Origin: Anomaloglossus baeobatrachus
Lineage: Eukaryota > Chordata > Amphibia > Anura > Aromobatidae
Assembly: GCF_048569485.1 (NCBI RefSeq)
Contig: NW_027445261.1
Span: 310,001-374,000 of the forward strand
Length of the DNA stretch: 64,000 bases
Direction: 5' to 3'
Shown here: piece by piece, positions 33,444 through 46,100 of the stretch
Layout of the letters: each line of letters opens with the position of its first letter
Position numbering within the stretch: position 1 is the first letter of the stretch
Notes under the pieces: model-generated
What the model was told of the DNA's origin: nothing
The model's database searches: none
Seen by the model: the letters and a program-made list of their open reading frames with translations, nothing else
Translations under genes and position numbers: made by a program

Positions 33444-34574
33444 TAAAATGGCTTACACTCCCCTTTTTTCCACTTTTTTCTTCACTACTTTTATAAAGAA
33501 ATTTTTCCTTTCTTTATTCTTAATGCAATTTTATATAGCAACACCACCATTTTTTGCCACGAACATAATTTTTCTTGTCCGTCATCCCGTTCACCCTTAC
33601 AGGGTTGTGGACAGATGCACTTGTCACTACACTTCTAAGACTCAATACAGGGTCTGGAGCTCAATGCTCCCTTTTTGGTTTTTTTTTCTTCTTTTTTTTC
33701 TTTTTTTCATTTTGTCCTTCTTCTTCTTCTTTTTCTGATTTTTGTCTCAAAAAGCTGATGAAATTTGAAACACTATACCCCAGTGATTTTATAAATGTTT
33801 CTCAATATATCACTTGAGAACTTTTATGGCCGGTATTGTAACAGTTGACCATCCCGGCAGTATTTGAAATACAGCAGTCAGTCCTCTGACGTAGCTCCAT
33901 ATGTGTATATATAGAGGTTCTTCCTCCTTTGATTGCATACTGTTCTTTATTTGCCCTGATGAAGGAGACAGTGATCTCTGAAACACATTGACCGGAAAAA
34001 AGAATAAAGAGATGAAATAATTAACATCAGTTTCCTTTGGTGACAGCGCGGCACGCACCCGATTTTCCTCCTATACGTTATTGCTCTTCTACTAGGGGCT
34101 GCGGCTGTCGCCATTTGTAACGTGCATTTAGGGGTTGTGACTGGCACAACCTTAATAGGTGAGTGCAACTACTATTAATTATTTGTTACCTTACCAGGTA
34201 AGACCCTAATTTGTGCGTCTGCTCCAGAGTTATTTCCCTGATTATTAATATCTGACAGGCAGTGATTGATCCTGCATTCTCACCTTCCTCTCTGTTGCAC
34301 ATTCTTATTGTTCCTATATGCTCTCTATTTCCATCAGACTTTTTTTGTCCTTCGGTGGGGCTCTAACATATGTGCACCATTTATTATTTATTTTTATGGA
34401 TTCCTTTCTTTTTTCATGCTAGCGTTCATTATGCAGTAGTCATTCATGATATATCTTATATTTGTGAATCCATTAGGGCTCTATATGTCTGGTGCATCAC
34501 ATTGGGTCTTTTCAGTGCACAATAGGCACCTTTTTCTGTTATGCTCTGCTGCCACCTTATGGACATCCTATCAG
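33444..34574. other. Intertransposon stretch with hammerhead-like remnant
   Basis: Pyrimidine-rich sequence (33680-33740) followed by a short Penelope-like non-coding remnant inferred from the hammerhead-like motif at 33955. No coding region is supported. Confidence 0.45.
33955..34000 (+). ncRNA. Hammerhead-like motif with intact first box
   Basis: CCTGATGAA, stem GGAGA, loop cagtga, TCTCT, then GAAACACATTG. The CUGAUGA and GAAA boxes are both exact, making this the best of the hammerhead-like motifs in the window. A cleavage-site helix I cannot be sure of. Followed by an aataaa-type word at 34003. Confidence 0.55.
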
Positions 34575-34780
34575 TGATGCCAGAAAAAAATGGACATGTC
34601 TCCGTGCAGCAATCACGGACACGCGGGTACGCCGCACGGAGACACGTGCAGTGAAAAATCACTGATGTGTGAGCAGACCCATTCATTATAATGGATCTGC
34701 GTATCTCAGTGATTCTGTTATGTTTAAAAAAAAGCACAAACGTACCAGAATCACTGACGTGTGAAACAGGCCTTATAGTG
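34575..34780. mobile_element. MITE-like repeat fragment
   Basis: About 200 bp with inverted blocks: ggacatgtctccgtgc and gcacggagacacgtgc form arms around cacggacacgcgggtacgcc, and cactgatgtgtgag recurs as cactgacgtgtgaa. Short, non-coding, with fold-back character. Family not named with confidence. Confidence 0.45.
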
Positions 34781-34924
34781 TTTTGATTTATGTATGTATT
34801 ATACAACTTCTGTGGATCTTGTATGAGTGACTTTTCTTCATTTTATTGGATTGTTTTAAAATATTGAAATAAAGTCACGCTTCCTATGCATCCTTTTGTA
34901 TTCTGATTGGCTACTATAATACAG

Positions 34925-35144
34925 TTTTTAGGCACTGAGATCGATACCAGAGGCATGGTCTTCCGCTTACCAGAGGATAAGCTCAAAAGGCTAAGGGACA
35001 TAATAGAAGGGTTTAGTGCTGTTAATAAGGTGGCATTAAGATAAATGAAATATATCTTCTCGGTCTTCTCGTTTTCTTGCTGAGTTGTGCCAATGGACAG
35101 AGTTTTTTCTAGACATTTGCTATTGGAAACTCAGGGAACCAAAG
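34925..35144 (+). mobile_element. DIRS-like retroelement fossil, part 1
   Basis: Frame reads GMVFRLPEDKLKRLRDIIEG, typical of the RT/RNase H border of DIRS1-type tyrosine-recombinase retroelements. It is interrupted by hAT-2 and continues at 47360. Broken fossil fragment. Confidence 0.7.
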
Positions 35145-35152
35145 CTCCTGGA

Positions 35153-35947
35153 TAGAGTTGAGTGCGGTTCGTGGTTCGTGGTTCTCCAGTTCTAGGCTCG
35201 AGTGATTTTGGGGCATGTTCTAGATCGAACTAGAACTCGAGCTTTTTGCAATAGCTCGATAGTTCTAGAAACGTTCGAGAACGGTTCTAGCAGCCAAAAA
35301 ACAGCTAAATCATAGCTTGGTTTCTGCTGTAATAGTGTAAGTCACTCTGTGAATCAAACTATTATCACATTTCAGTGTATAGTGTGCGTGAACAGCGCCT
35401 TCAGATCACTGCTGTTTCTATAATGGCGATCGCCATTTTTTTTTTTTTTTCTTGTCTTCCTTCCCTAAGTGCGCGCGTCTTGTGGGGCGGGCCAGCATGT
35501 CAGCCAATCACAGACACACACACAGCTAAGTTGACTTTGAGCCAGAGAAGCAACGGCATGTGTGATAGGATCTGCATGTCACATGTTCCTGCATTATAAA
35601 ACCGGACATTTTCTTCACGGACGCCATTATCTGCCTTCTGCGTCTTTGGTGTCAGACATCACTGTCGCAGCTCCGTCCTCCTGAGTCCTATAGCCGATAC
35701 AGCTGTATGCGCTGCATACACAGCGTTAGACAGCATAGGGAGAGCACTTTATAGCAGTCCTTTTAAGGGCTCAAACCGGCAGGGTCAGAGAGCCATAGGT
35801 GACAGGTCCTGCAAACAGCAACAGCATCTGTGTAGCCAAGGTCAGGGATTTCCTCCCTGCATTTCACCATTAGGAGGGAATAGAAAGGCAGGCTTCCATT
35901 CCTCTACCCAGAGCACCACAATCCTGCCACTGTACCCTCCTGTCCTC
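35153..35947 (+). other. 5' region of hAT-2
   Basis: Subterminal zone to about 35300 (ggttcgtggttcgtggttc, repeated gttctag and ctcgag words), then about 650 bp without a gene, with a T-run at 35437-35450. A promoter is expected here or in the array but none can be named. Confidence 0.6.
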
Positions 35948-38900
35948 TGCACACTCCAACTCATTATAACTAAGCCATTATACTAGCAAACACTCAGTGT
36001 ACCTAGTGGCATCCTATCTGTGGCTATTGGACTTTGCTATAGTCCCACTAGTGCAAAGACATTTGCAGAGAACGTCTGCCTGCATTGCACACTCCAACTT
36101 TTTTAAACTAAGCAATTTTACTAGCAAACACTCAGTGTACCTAGTGGCATCCTATACGTGGCTATTGGACTTTGCTATAGTCCCACTAGTGCCAAGACAT
36201 TTGCAGAGCGCATCTGCCTGCGTTGCACACTCCAACTAATTATAAGTAAGCCATTATACTAGCAAACACTCAGTGTACCTAGTGGCATCCTATCTGTGGC
36301 TATTGGACTTTGCTATAGTCCCACTAGTGCAAAGACATTTGCAGAGCACGTCTGCCTGCATTGCACACTCCAACTTTTTTAAACTAAGCAATTTTACTAG
36401 CAAACACTCAGTGTACCTAGTGGCATCCTATACGTGGCTATTGGACTTTGCTATAGTCCCACTAGTGCCAAGACATTTGCAGAGCGCATCTGCCTGCGTT
36501 GCACACTCCAACTAATTATAAGTAAGCCATTATACTAGCAAACACTCAGTGTACCTAGTGGCATCCTATCTGTGGCTATTGGACTTTGCTATAGTCCCAC
36601 TAGTGCAAAGACATTTGCAGAGCACGTCTGCCTGCATTGCACACTCCAACTTTTTTAAACTAAGCAATTTTACTAGCAAACACTCAGTGTACCTAGTGGC
36701 ATCCTATACGTGGCTATTGGACTTTGCTATAGTCCCACTAGTGCCAAGACATTTGCAGAGCGCATCTGCCTGCGTTGCACACTCCAACTAATTATAAGTA
36801 AGCCATTATACTAGCAAACACTCAGTGTACCTAGTGGCATCCTATCTGTGGCTATTGGACTTTGCTATAGTCCCACTAGTGCCAAGACATTTGCAGAGCG
36901 CATCTGCCTGCGTTGCACACTCCAACTAATTATAAGTAAGCCATTATACTAGCAAACACTCAGTGTACCTAGTGGCATCCTATACGTGGCTATTGGACCT
37001 TGCTATAGTCCCACTAGTGCCAAGACATTTGCAGAGCGCATCTGCCTGCGTTGCACACTCCAACTAATTATAAGTAAGCCATTATACTAGCAAACACTCA
37101 GTGTACCTAGTGGCATCCTATACGTGGCTATTGGACCTTGCTATAGTCCCACTAGTGCCAAGACATTTGCAGAGCGCATCTGCCTGCGTTGCACACTCCA
37201 ACTAATTATAAGTAAGCCATTATACAAGCAAACACTCAGTGTACCTAGTGGCATCCTATCTGTGGCTATTGGACTTTGCTATAGTCCCACTAGTGCCAAG
37301 ACATTTGCAGAGCGCATCTGCCTGCGTTGCACACTCCAACTAATTATAAGTAAGCCATTATACTAGCAAACACTCAGTGTACCTAGTGGCATCCTATACG
37401 TGGCTATTGGACCTTGCTATAGTCCCACTAGTGCCAAGACATTTGCAGAGCGCATCTGCCTGCGTTGCACACTCCAACTAATTATAAGTAAGCCATTATA
37501 CTAGCAAACACTCAGTGTACCTAGTGGCATCCTATACGTGGCTATTGGACCTTGCTATAGTCCCACTAGTGCCAAGACATTTGCAGAGCGCATCTGCCTG
37601 CGTTGCACACTCCAACTAATTATAAGTAAGCCATTATACTAGCAAAAACTCAGTGTACCTAGTGGCATCCTATCTGTGGCTATTGGACTTTGCTATAGTC
37701 CCACTAGTGCAAAGACATTTGCAGAGCACGTCTGCCTGCATTGCACACTCCAACTTTTTTAAACTAAGCAATTTTACTAGCAAACACTCAGTGTACCTAG
37801 TGGCATCCTATACGTGGCTATTGGACTTTGCTATAGTCCCACTAGTGCCAAGACATTTGCAGAGCGCATCTGCCTGCGTTGCACACTCCAACTAATTTTA
37901 ACTTAGCCATTATACTAGCAAACACTCAGTGTACCTAGTGGCATCCTATACGTGGCTATTGGACTTTGCTATAGCCCCACTAGTGCCAAGACATTTGCAG
38001 AGCGCATCTGCCTGCGTTGCACACTCCAACTAATTATAAGTAAGCCATTATACTAGCAAACACTCAGTGTACCTAGTGGCATCCTATACGTGGCTATTGG
38101 ACCTTGCTATAGTCCCACTAGTGCCAAGACATTTGCAGAGCGCATCTGCCTGCGTTGCACACTCCAACTAATTATAAGTAAGCCATTATACTAGCAAACA
38201 CTCAGTGTACCTAGTGGCATCCTATACGTGGCTATTGGACTTTGCTATAGTCCCACTAGTGCCAAGACATTTGCAGAGCGCATCTGCCTGCGTTGCACAC
38301 TCCAACTAATTATAAGTAAGCCATTATACTAGCAAACACTCAGTGTACCTAGTGGCATCCTATACGTGGCTATTGGACCTTGCTATAGTCCCACTAGTGC
38401 CAAGACATTTGCAGAGCGCATCTGCCTGCGTTGCACACTCCAACTAATTATAAGTAAGCCATTATACTAGCAAACACTCAGTGTACCTAGTGGCATCCTA
38501 TCTGTGGCTATTGGACTTTGCTATAGTCCCACTAGTGCCAAGACATTTGCAGAGCGCATCTGCCTGCGTTGCACACTCCAACTAATTATAAGTAAGCCAT
38601 TATACTAGCAAACACTCAGTGTACCTAGTGGCATCCTATACGTGGCTATTGGACTTTGCTATAGTCCCACTAGTGCCAAGACATTTGCAGAGCGCATCTG
38701 CCTGCGTTGCACACTCCAACTAATTATAAGTAAGCCATTATACTAGCAAACACTCAGTGTACCTAGTGGCATCCTATACGTGGCTATTGGACTTTGCTAT
38801 AGTCCCACTAGTGCCAAGACATTTGCAGAGCGCATCTGCCTGCGTTGCACACTCCAACTAATTTTAACTTAGCCATTATACTAGCAAACACTCAGTGTAC

Positions 38901-39292
38901 CTAATGGCATCCTATACGTGGCTATTGGACTTTGCTATAGTCCCACTAGTGCCAAGACATTTTCAGAGCGCATCTGCCTGCGTTGCACACTCCAACTAAT
39001 TATAAGTAAGCCATTATACTAGCAAACACTCAGTGTACCTAGTGGCATCCTATACGTGGCTATTGGACTTTGCTATAGTCCCACTAGTGCCAAGACATTT
39101 GCAGAGCGCATCTGCCTGCGTTGCACACTCCAACTAATTTTAACTTAGCCATTATACTAGCAAACACTCAGTGTACCTAGTGGCATCCTATACGTGGCTA
39201 TTGGACTTTGCTATAGTCCCACTAGTGCCAAGACATTTGCAGAGCGCATCTGCCTGCGTTGCACACTCCAACTCATTATAACTAAGTTGCAT
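35948..39292. repeat. 138-bp tandem array in hAT-2
   Basis: About 24 units of 138 bp. The unit starts at the word gcacactccaactaattata and includes actagcaaacactcagtg and tagtcccactagtgccaag. Units differ at fixed places (aagtaagcc or taacttagc; ctatctgtgg or ctatacgtgg; ggactttgc or ggaccttgc; agagcacgtc or agagcgcatc). The first three to four pairs alternate two types, giving an exact 276-bp period (35997, 36273, 36549). Matching short frames are a product of 138 being divisible by 3. Confidence 0.97.
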
Positions 39293-39412
39293 TGTCAGGG
39301 ATATTTATTCTTTATTATTCTGCTGTTAATAAAGCTAGACCACCACTGCAATCTTCACCACCTCTCAATTTTTACTACCACATTTTCAGTCCACAATCTT
39401 GTCGCAATCAAC

Positions 39413-42400
39413 ATGAGTGGCAAAATGACAGATGCTGGTGGAAAGGGGAAGAGGCGTGGTGGAAAAGGCAAAAAAGGTTTTGTCTGTGGGGAAAGTGGCA
39501 AAGCTCCATTATCATCTGCTGAAGATAGACCATCTACCAGAAAAAGTAAGATGTCTACTACTTACCGTGGACAATCCGATGTGCTCCCTTTTTTACGGAC
39601 ACGAACAACAGGAAGAAAGGTAGATGATGGGCAAAAAAGGAAAATGCTTGAATGGATCTCAAGTGGTCCAACAAGTGCCCTCTCAGCCACTTCAAGTACC
39701 GCATCCAAAAAACACCAGTCCTCTGAGTTGTCATCCCAATCACACTTGATTTCTCCCAGCTCTGAAGTCTCCATCAGCCCTGCACAGTATGGTGGAACTG
39801 AGATGGCTGAGTCTGCAGAGCTGTTCAGTCACACTATAGCCTGGGAATCAGAGGTCTGCTCCCAAGCTACAGTGAGTACAGAACAGGAAATGGTCTGCAG
39901 TGATGCCCAGAACCTTTGTGACTCTGATTCAGGCCGTGAGGACCAAGTTTCTGAGCATAATGTTGACCCTTTGTCACAAACTGTAACACCTGTGGTTATA
40001 GACAATGAGGAACATACTGATGAAGATGAGACGCAGATACCCGATTGGGATGACAACTTAAATATTCGGTCAGGGCAAGAAGAGGCTCGGTCTGAGGGGG
40101 AGGGGAGTGCAAACACAACAATTGATGATGAAGTTCTAGATTCCACCTACTGTCAACCCCCAGTCAGGCACTCGAGGAGGTCAACAGAGGCGGTGGAGGA
40201 GGATGCAACCGACGACGAAGTTACCTTGCGCCTTCCTGGACAGAGTCGGAGCACTGGTAGCACGTCTACAACTGCATCCTCAGCCACCACTCTGCCTATG
40301 AGCATTATTCGGGGTGGATCAACAGGTCGCATGGCCTCTAAGCCTTGCCTAGCGTGGTCCTTTTTTGACATAGAAAAAGATCGCCCAAATCATGTGATAT
40401 GTAAAATTTGTCATGATTCTCTTAGTAGAGGTCAAAACCTCAGCAGTTTGACAACTTCTTCCATGAATCGTCACATGAATAAATATCATAGGTCCCGGTG
40501 GGAAGCTCACTGTGCTGCAATGCTGCAAGAGCGAACCATCCACCGCCCGCCCCTTCCAGTGCATCCGCGCGCTCTTCATCTTCTAGGACTGTGGGGACAG
40601 CTGTCACACCTGTTTTTCCACGCCAAACTTCCACCACTGTAACCGCAACAGGCAGTTTGCTTGTAAGGTCGTCAGTTGGTTTGGAAGGGGAAACAAGTGA
40701 GTGTGTACAGCTCTCTCAGACATCGATAGCACCAACGTTGGATGAAGGCAACATCATGTCTCCGCCTGCACTTTCCTCACAAACCTGCATTTTTCCAGGG
40801 ACACCCTACTCAACACCGTCTACACACAGCAGCCAGATCTCTGTCCATCAGATGTGGTCAAATAAAAGGCCACTTCCTCCGACCCATGACAAAGCTAAGA
40901 GGTTGACTCTATCCCTCTGTAAGCTGTTGGCTACCGAAATGCTGCCTTTCCGCCTAGTGGACACACAGGATTTTAGAGACCTTATGTCTGTCGCTGTGCC
41001 CCAGTACCAGATGCCTAGTCGCCACTACTTCTCTAAGAAAGGTGTGCCCGCGCTACACCAGCATGTCGCACACAACATCACCGCTTCCTTGAGAAACTCT
41101 GTGTGTGAACGGGTGCATTTCACCACCGATACTTGGACCAGTAAGCATGGACAGGGACGTTACATGTCGCTAACTGGGCACTGGGTAACTATGGTGATAG
41201 ATGGTGAAGGGTCTGCTGCACAAGTCTTGCCGTCCCCACGACTTGTGTGTCAATCCTCTGTCTGTCCAAGTTCCGCCACAGCTTCTGCATCCTCCACCTC
41301 ATCTGGGTCCTCCACCTCCGCCCCAAGCCTGCCTGGTCAGGCCACCAGCATTCTCACTGCGCAGAAGGAATCACGCACGCCTCATTACTATGCTGGCAGC
41401 AGAGCGCAACGGCATCAGGCGGTCTTTAGCTTGACATGTCTTGGGAATAAGAGTCACACAGCTGAGGAGTTGTGGTCAGCTCTGCGGTCCGAGTTTAATA
41501 AATGGTTGTCTCCACTCAACCTGCAGCCTGGTAAGGCCGTGTGCGACAATGCTGCAAACCTGGGTGCGGCACTTCGCCTGGGCATTGTGACACACGTACC
41601 TTGTATGGCTCACGTGTTGAACCTTGTCGTCCAGCAATTTTTAACACACTATCCCGGCCTAGATGGCCTTCTGAACAGGGCACGAAAACTGTCAGCTCAC
41701 TTCCGCCGTTCAAGCGCCGCAGCAGAGCGACTTGCATCGCTCCAGAAGTCTTTCGGCCTGCCGGTTCATCGCCTGAAATGCGATGTGGCGACACGCTGGA
41801 ATTCAACTCTCCACATGTTACAGCGACTGTGGCAGCACCGCAGAGCCCTGGTGCAATACGTCATGACGTATAGCCTGGGCCAACGAGATGCAGAGGTGGG
41901 GCAGATCACCCTGATGGAGTGGTCTCAGATCAAGGACCTATGCACCCTTCTGCACAGTTTCGACATGGCGACGAATATGTTTAGCTCTGACAATGCCATT
42001 ATCAGCATGACGATTCCAGTCATTTACATGCTGGAGCACACGCTAAACACTATTCGGAGTCAGGGGGTGGGACAACATGAAGGGGAGGAACTACAGGAGG
42101 ATTCATATGCGCAAGGGACAACAACATCACCAAGGTCCAGACGTTCATCATCACCAACGCAGCAGGCATGGGACCATGGGGAACAGGGATCGACAAGGGC
42201 GCATAGTAGCAGGCGAAATGTTGAGCAAGGTGCAGGAGAACATGAAGAAATGGAGGACGAACTGTCCATGGACATGGAAGACTCAGCGGATGAGGGAGAC
42301 CTTGGTCAAATTTCAGTTGAAAGAGGTTGGGGGGAGATGTCAGAGGAAGAAAGAACGGGTAGCACCTCTATGCCACAAACACAGCGTGGACTTGGTCCGC

Positions 42401-43142
42401 ATGGCTGCGCAAGACACATGAGTGCCTTTTTGTTGCACTACCTCCAACATGACAGTCGTATTGTCAAAATTAGAAGTGATGATGACTACTGGATTGCCAC
42501 ACTATTAGATCCCCGGTACAAGTCCAAATTTTGTGACATAATTCCAGCCATAGAAAGGGACGCACGTCTGCAGGAGTATCAGCAGAAGCTGTTACTCGAT
42601 CTTAGCTCGGCTTTTCCACCAAACAACCGTGCAGGTGCAGGGAGGGAATCTCCCAGTTGTAACTTGACAAACATGGGACGGTCTCGTCATCTTCAACAGT
42701 CTACCCGTACCAGTAGGACCGTATCTGGTGCCGGTAACAGCAATTTTATGGAATCTTTTCATAATTTTTTTAGACCCTCTTTTGCAAGGCCACCAGAGAC
42801 AACAAGTCTGACACATACTCAACGGCTGGAGAGGATGATACAGGAGTATCTGAGTATCTCCAAATGAACATCGATGCCATGACTGTGCAACTGGAGCCTT
42901 GCTCCTTTTGGGCTTCAAACCTAGAAAAATGGCCAGAGCTCTCCAGTTACGCCTTGGAGATTTTGTCGTGTCCAGCTGCCAGCGTTGTCTCTGAACGTGT
43001 ATTCAGTGCTGCTGGGTGTGTGCTGACAGATAAGCGCACGCGTCTGTCCAGTGACAATGTGGACAGACTGACGTTCATCAAAATGAACAAGTCATGGATC
43101 CAGAAGGAATTTACTACCCCTGTGTCATCCTGGGGAGAGTAA
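39413..43142 (+). pseudogene. hAT-2 transposase, two frameshifts
   Basis: The start at 39413 (MSGKMTDAGGKGKRRGGKGK) opens a frame to 40642 with an acidic, serine-rich N-terminus and a BED zinc finger (LAWSFFDIEKD, VICKICHDSLSRG, MNRHMNKYHRSRWEAH). The reading then shifts, somewhere in 40500-40560, to a second frame ending at 42867 that carries the RNase-H-like core (FTTDTWTSKHGQGRYMSLTG, KAVCDNAANLGAALRLG, CDVATRWNSTLHM, YWIATLLDPRYKSKF). A second shift near 42850-42867 leads to the hATC part (LSCPAASVVSERVFSAAGC, DKRTRLSSDNVDRLTFIKMN) ending at 43142. All three catalytic acid motifs survive. Protein is related to hAT-1's but far diverged. Probably a recent loss; an intron at the first shift is possible but no good splice pair was seen. 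Confidence 0.9.
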
Positions 43143-46100
43143 ATGCTTGTTGATTTGGAATGTGCTTGATGCAAATCAAAACATCCTGTTTGCAACTAGG
43201 GCCCAAGTGCTGCCACTGATGGGGTGGGTGTCTGTGTGGCCCAATTTTTGGAAAAAAGGGAGACTCCGCTTGGAGTAACCCTTGCTTGCTGTGTTTTTAA
43301 AAGAAGCCAAGATGAACAGAGCTGGGATCAGGAAAGACTTTGCTACCTACCCCGGTGTCATCCTGGGGACGGTTAAGAATAGCGTATTTTTGAATGTGCT
43401 TGATGCAAATGTAGCTGTGAAGTGTACAACTGGGGCACAACTGCTGCCACTGAAGGGGTGGGTGTGTGTGGGGCCCAATTTTTGGAAAAAAGGGAGACTC
43501 CGCTTGGAGTAACCCTTGCTTGCTGTGTTTTTAAAAGAAGCCAAGATGAACAGAGCTGGGATCAGGAAAGACTTTGCTACCTACCCCGGTGTCATCCTGG
43601 GGACGGTTAATTATGGCGTATTTTTGAATGTGCTTGATGCAAATCAAAACATCCTGTTTGCAACTAGGGCCCAAGTGCTGCCACTGATGGGGTGGGTGTC
43701 TGTGTGGCCCAATTTTTGGAAAAAAGGGAGACTCCGCTTGGAGTAACCCTTGCTCGCTGTGTTTTTAAAAGAAGCCAAGATGAACAGAGCTGGGATCAGG
43801 AAAGACTTTGCTACCTACCCCGGTGTCATCCTGGGGACGGTTAATTATGGCGTATTTTTGAATGTGCTTGATGCAAATCAAAACATCCTGTTTGCAACTA
43901 GGGCCCAAGTGCTGCCACTGATGGGGTGGGTGTCTGTGTGGCCCAATTTTTGGAAAAAAGGGAGACTCCGCTTGGAGTAACCCTTCCTTGCTGTGTTTTT
44001 AAAAGAAGCCAAGATGAACAGAGCTGGGATCAGGAAAGACTTTGCTACCTACCCCGGTGTCATCCTGGGGACGGTTAAGAATAGCGTATTTTTGAATGTG
44101 CTTGATGCAAATGTAGCTGTGAAGTGTACAACTGGGGCACAACTGCTGCCACTGAAGGGGTGGGTGTGTGTGGGGCCCAATTTTTGGAAAAAAGGGAGAC
44201 TCCGCTTGGAGTAACCCTTGCTTGCTGTGTTTTTAAAAGAAGCCAAGATGAACAGAGCTGGGATCAGGAAAGACTTTGCTACCTACCCCGGTGTCATCCT
44301 GGGGACGGTTAATTATGGCGTATTTTTGAATGTGCTTGATGCAAATCAAAACATCCTGTTTGCAACTAGGGCCCAAGTGCTGCCACTGATGGGGTGGGTG
44401 TCTGTGTGGCCCAATTTTTGGAAAAAAGGGAGACTCCGCTTGGAGTAACCCTTGCTTGCTGTGTTTTTAAAAGAAGCCAAGATGAACAGAGCTGGGATCA
44501 GGAAAGACTTTGCTACCTACCCCGGTGTCATCCTGGGGACGGTTAAGAATAGCGTATTTTTGAATGTGCTTGATGCAAATGTAGCTGTGAAGTGTACAAC
44601 TGGGGCACAACTGCTGCCACTGAAGGGGTGGGTGTGTGTGGGGCCCAATTTTTGGAAAAAAGGGAGACTCCGCTTGGAGTAACCCTTGCTTGCTGTGTTT
44701 TTAAAAGAAGCCAAGATGAACAGAGCTGGGATCAGGAAAGACTTTGCTACCTACCCCGGTGTCATCCTGGGGACGGTTAATTATGGCGTATTTTTGAATG
44801 TGCTTGATGCAAATCAAAACATCCTGTTTGCAACTAGGGCCCAAGTGCTGCCACTGATGGGGTGGGTGTCTGTGTGGCCCAATTTTTGGAAAAAAGGGAG
44901 ACTCCGCTTGGAGTAACCCTTGCTTGCTGTGTTTTTAAAAGAAGCCAAGATGAACAGAGCTGGGATCAGGAAAGACTTTGCTACCTACCCCGGTGTCATC
45001 CTGGGGACGGTTAATTATGGCGTATTTTTGAATGTGCTTGATGCAAATCAAAACATCCTGTTTGCAACTAGGGCCCAAGTGCTGCCACTGATGGGGTGGG
45101 TGTCTGTGTGGCCCAATTTTTGGAAAAAAGGGAGACTCCGCTTGGAGTAACCCTTGCTTGCTGTGTTTTTAAAAGAAGCCAAGATGAACAGAGCTGGGAT
45201 CAGGAAAGACTTTGCTACCTACCCCGGTGTCATCCTGGGGACGGTTAAGAATAGCGTATTTTTGAATGTGCTTGATGCAAATGTAGCTGTGAAGTGTACA
45301 ACTGGGGCACAACTGCTGCCACTGAAGGGGTGGGTGTGTGTGGGGCCCAATTTTTGGAAAAAAGGGAGACTCCGCTTGGAGTAACCCTTGCTTGCTGTGT
45401 TTTTAAAAGAAGCCAAGATGAACAGAGCTGGGATCAGGAAAGACTTTGCTACCTACCCCGGTGTCATCCTGGGGACGGTTAATTATGGCGTATTTTTGAA
45501 TGTGCTTGATGCAAATCAAAACATCCTGTTTGCAACTAGGGCCCAAGTGCTGCCACTGATGGGGTGGGTGTCTGTGTGGCCCAATTTTTGGAAAAAAGGG
45601 AGACTCCGCTTGGAGTAACCCTTGCTTGCTGTGTTTTTAAAAGAAGCCAAGATGAACAGAGCTGGGATCAGGAAAGACTTTGCTACCTACCCCGGTGTCA
45701 TCCTGGGGACGGTTAATTATGGCGTATTTTTGAATGTGCTTGATGCAAATCAAAACATCCTGTTTGCAACTAGGGCCCAAGTGCTGCCACTGATGGGGTG
45801 GGTGTCTGTGTGGCCCAATTTTTGGAAAAAAGGGAGACTCCGCTTGGAGTAACCCTTGCTTGCTGTGTTTTTAAAAGAAGCCAAGATGAACAGAGCTGGG
45901 ATCAGGAAAGACTTTGCTACCTACCCCGGTGTCATCCTGGGGACGGTTAATTATGGCGTATTTTTGAATGTGCTTGATGCAAATCAAAACATCCTGTTTG
46001 CAACTAGGGCCCAAGTGCTGCCACTGATGGGGTGGGTGTCTGTGTGGCCCAATTTTTGGAAAAAAGGGAGACTCCGCTTGGAGTAACCCTTCCTTGCTGT

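Noticed and set aside
35997-38000. 80-codon frames in the 138-bp array
   Set aside because: Same cause: unit length divisible by 3. No domain, and the frames span unit borders.
35948-39292. CRISPR-like look of regular repeats
   Set aside because: Units are contiguous with no unique spacers, in an evidently eukaryotic window.
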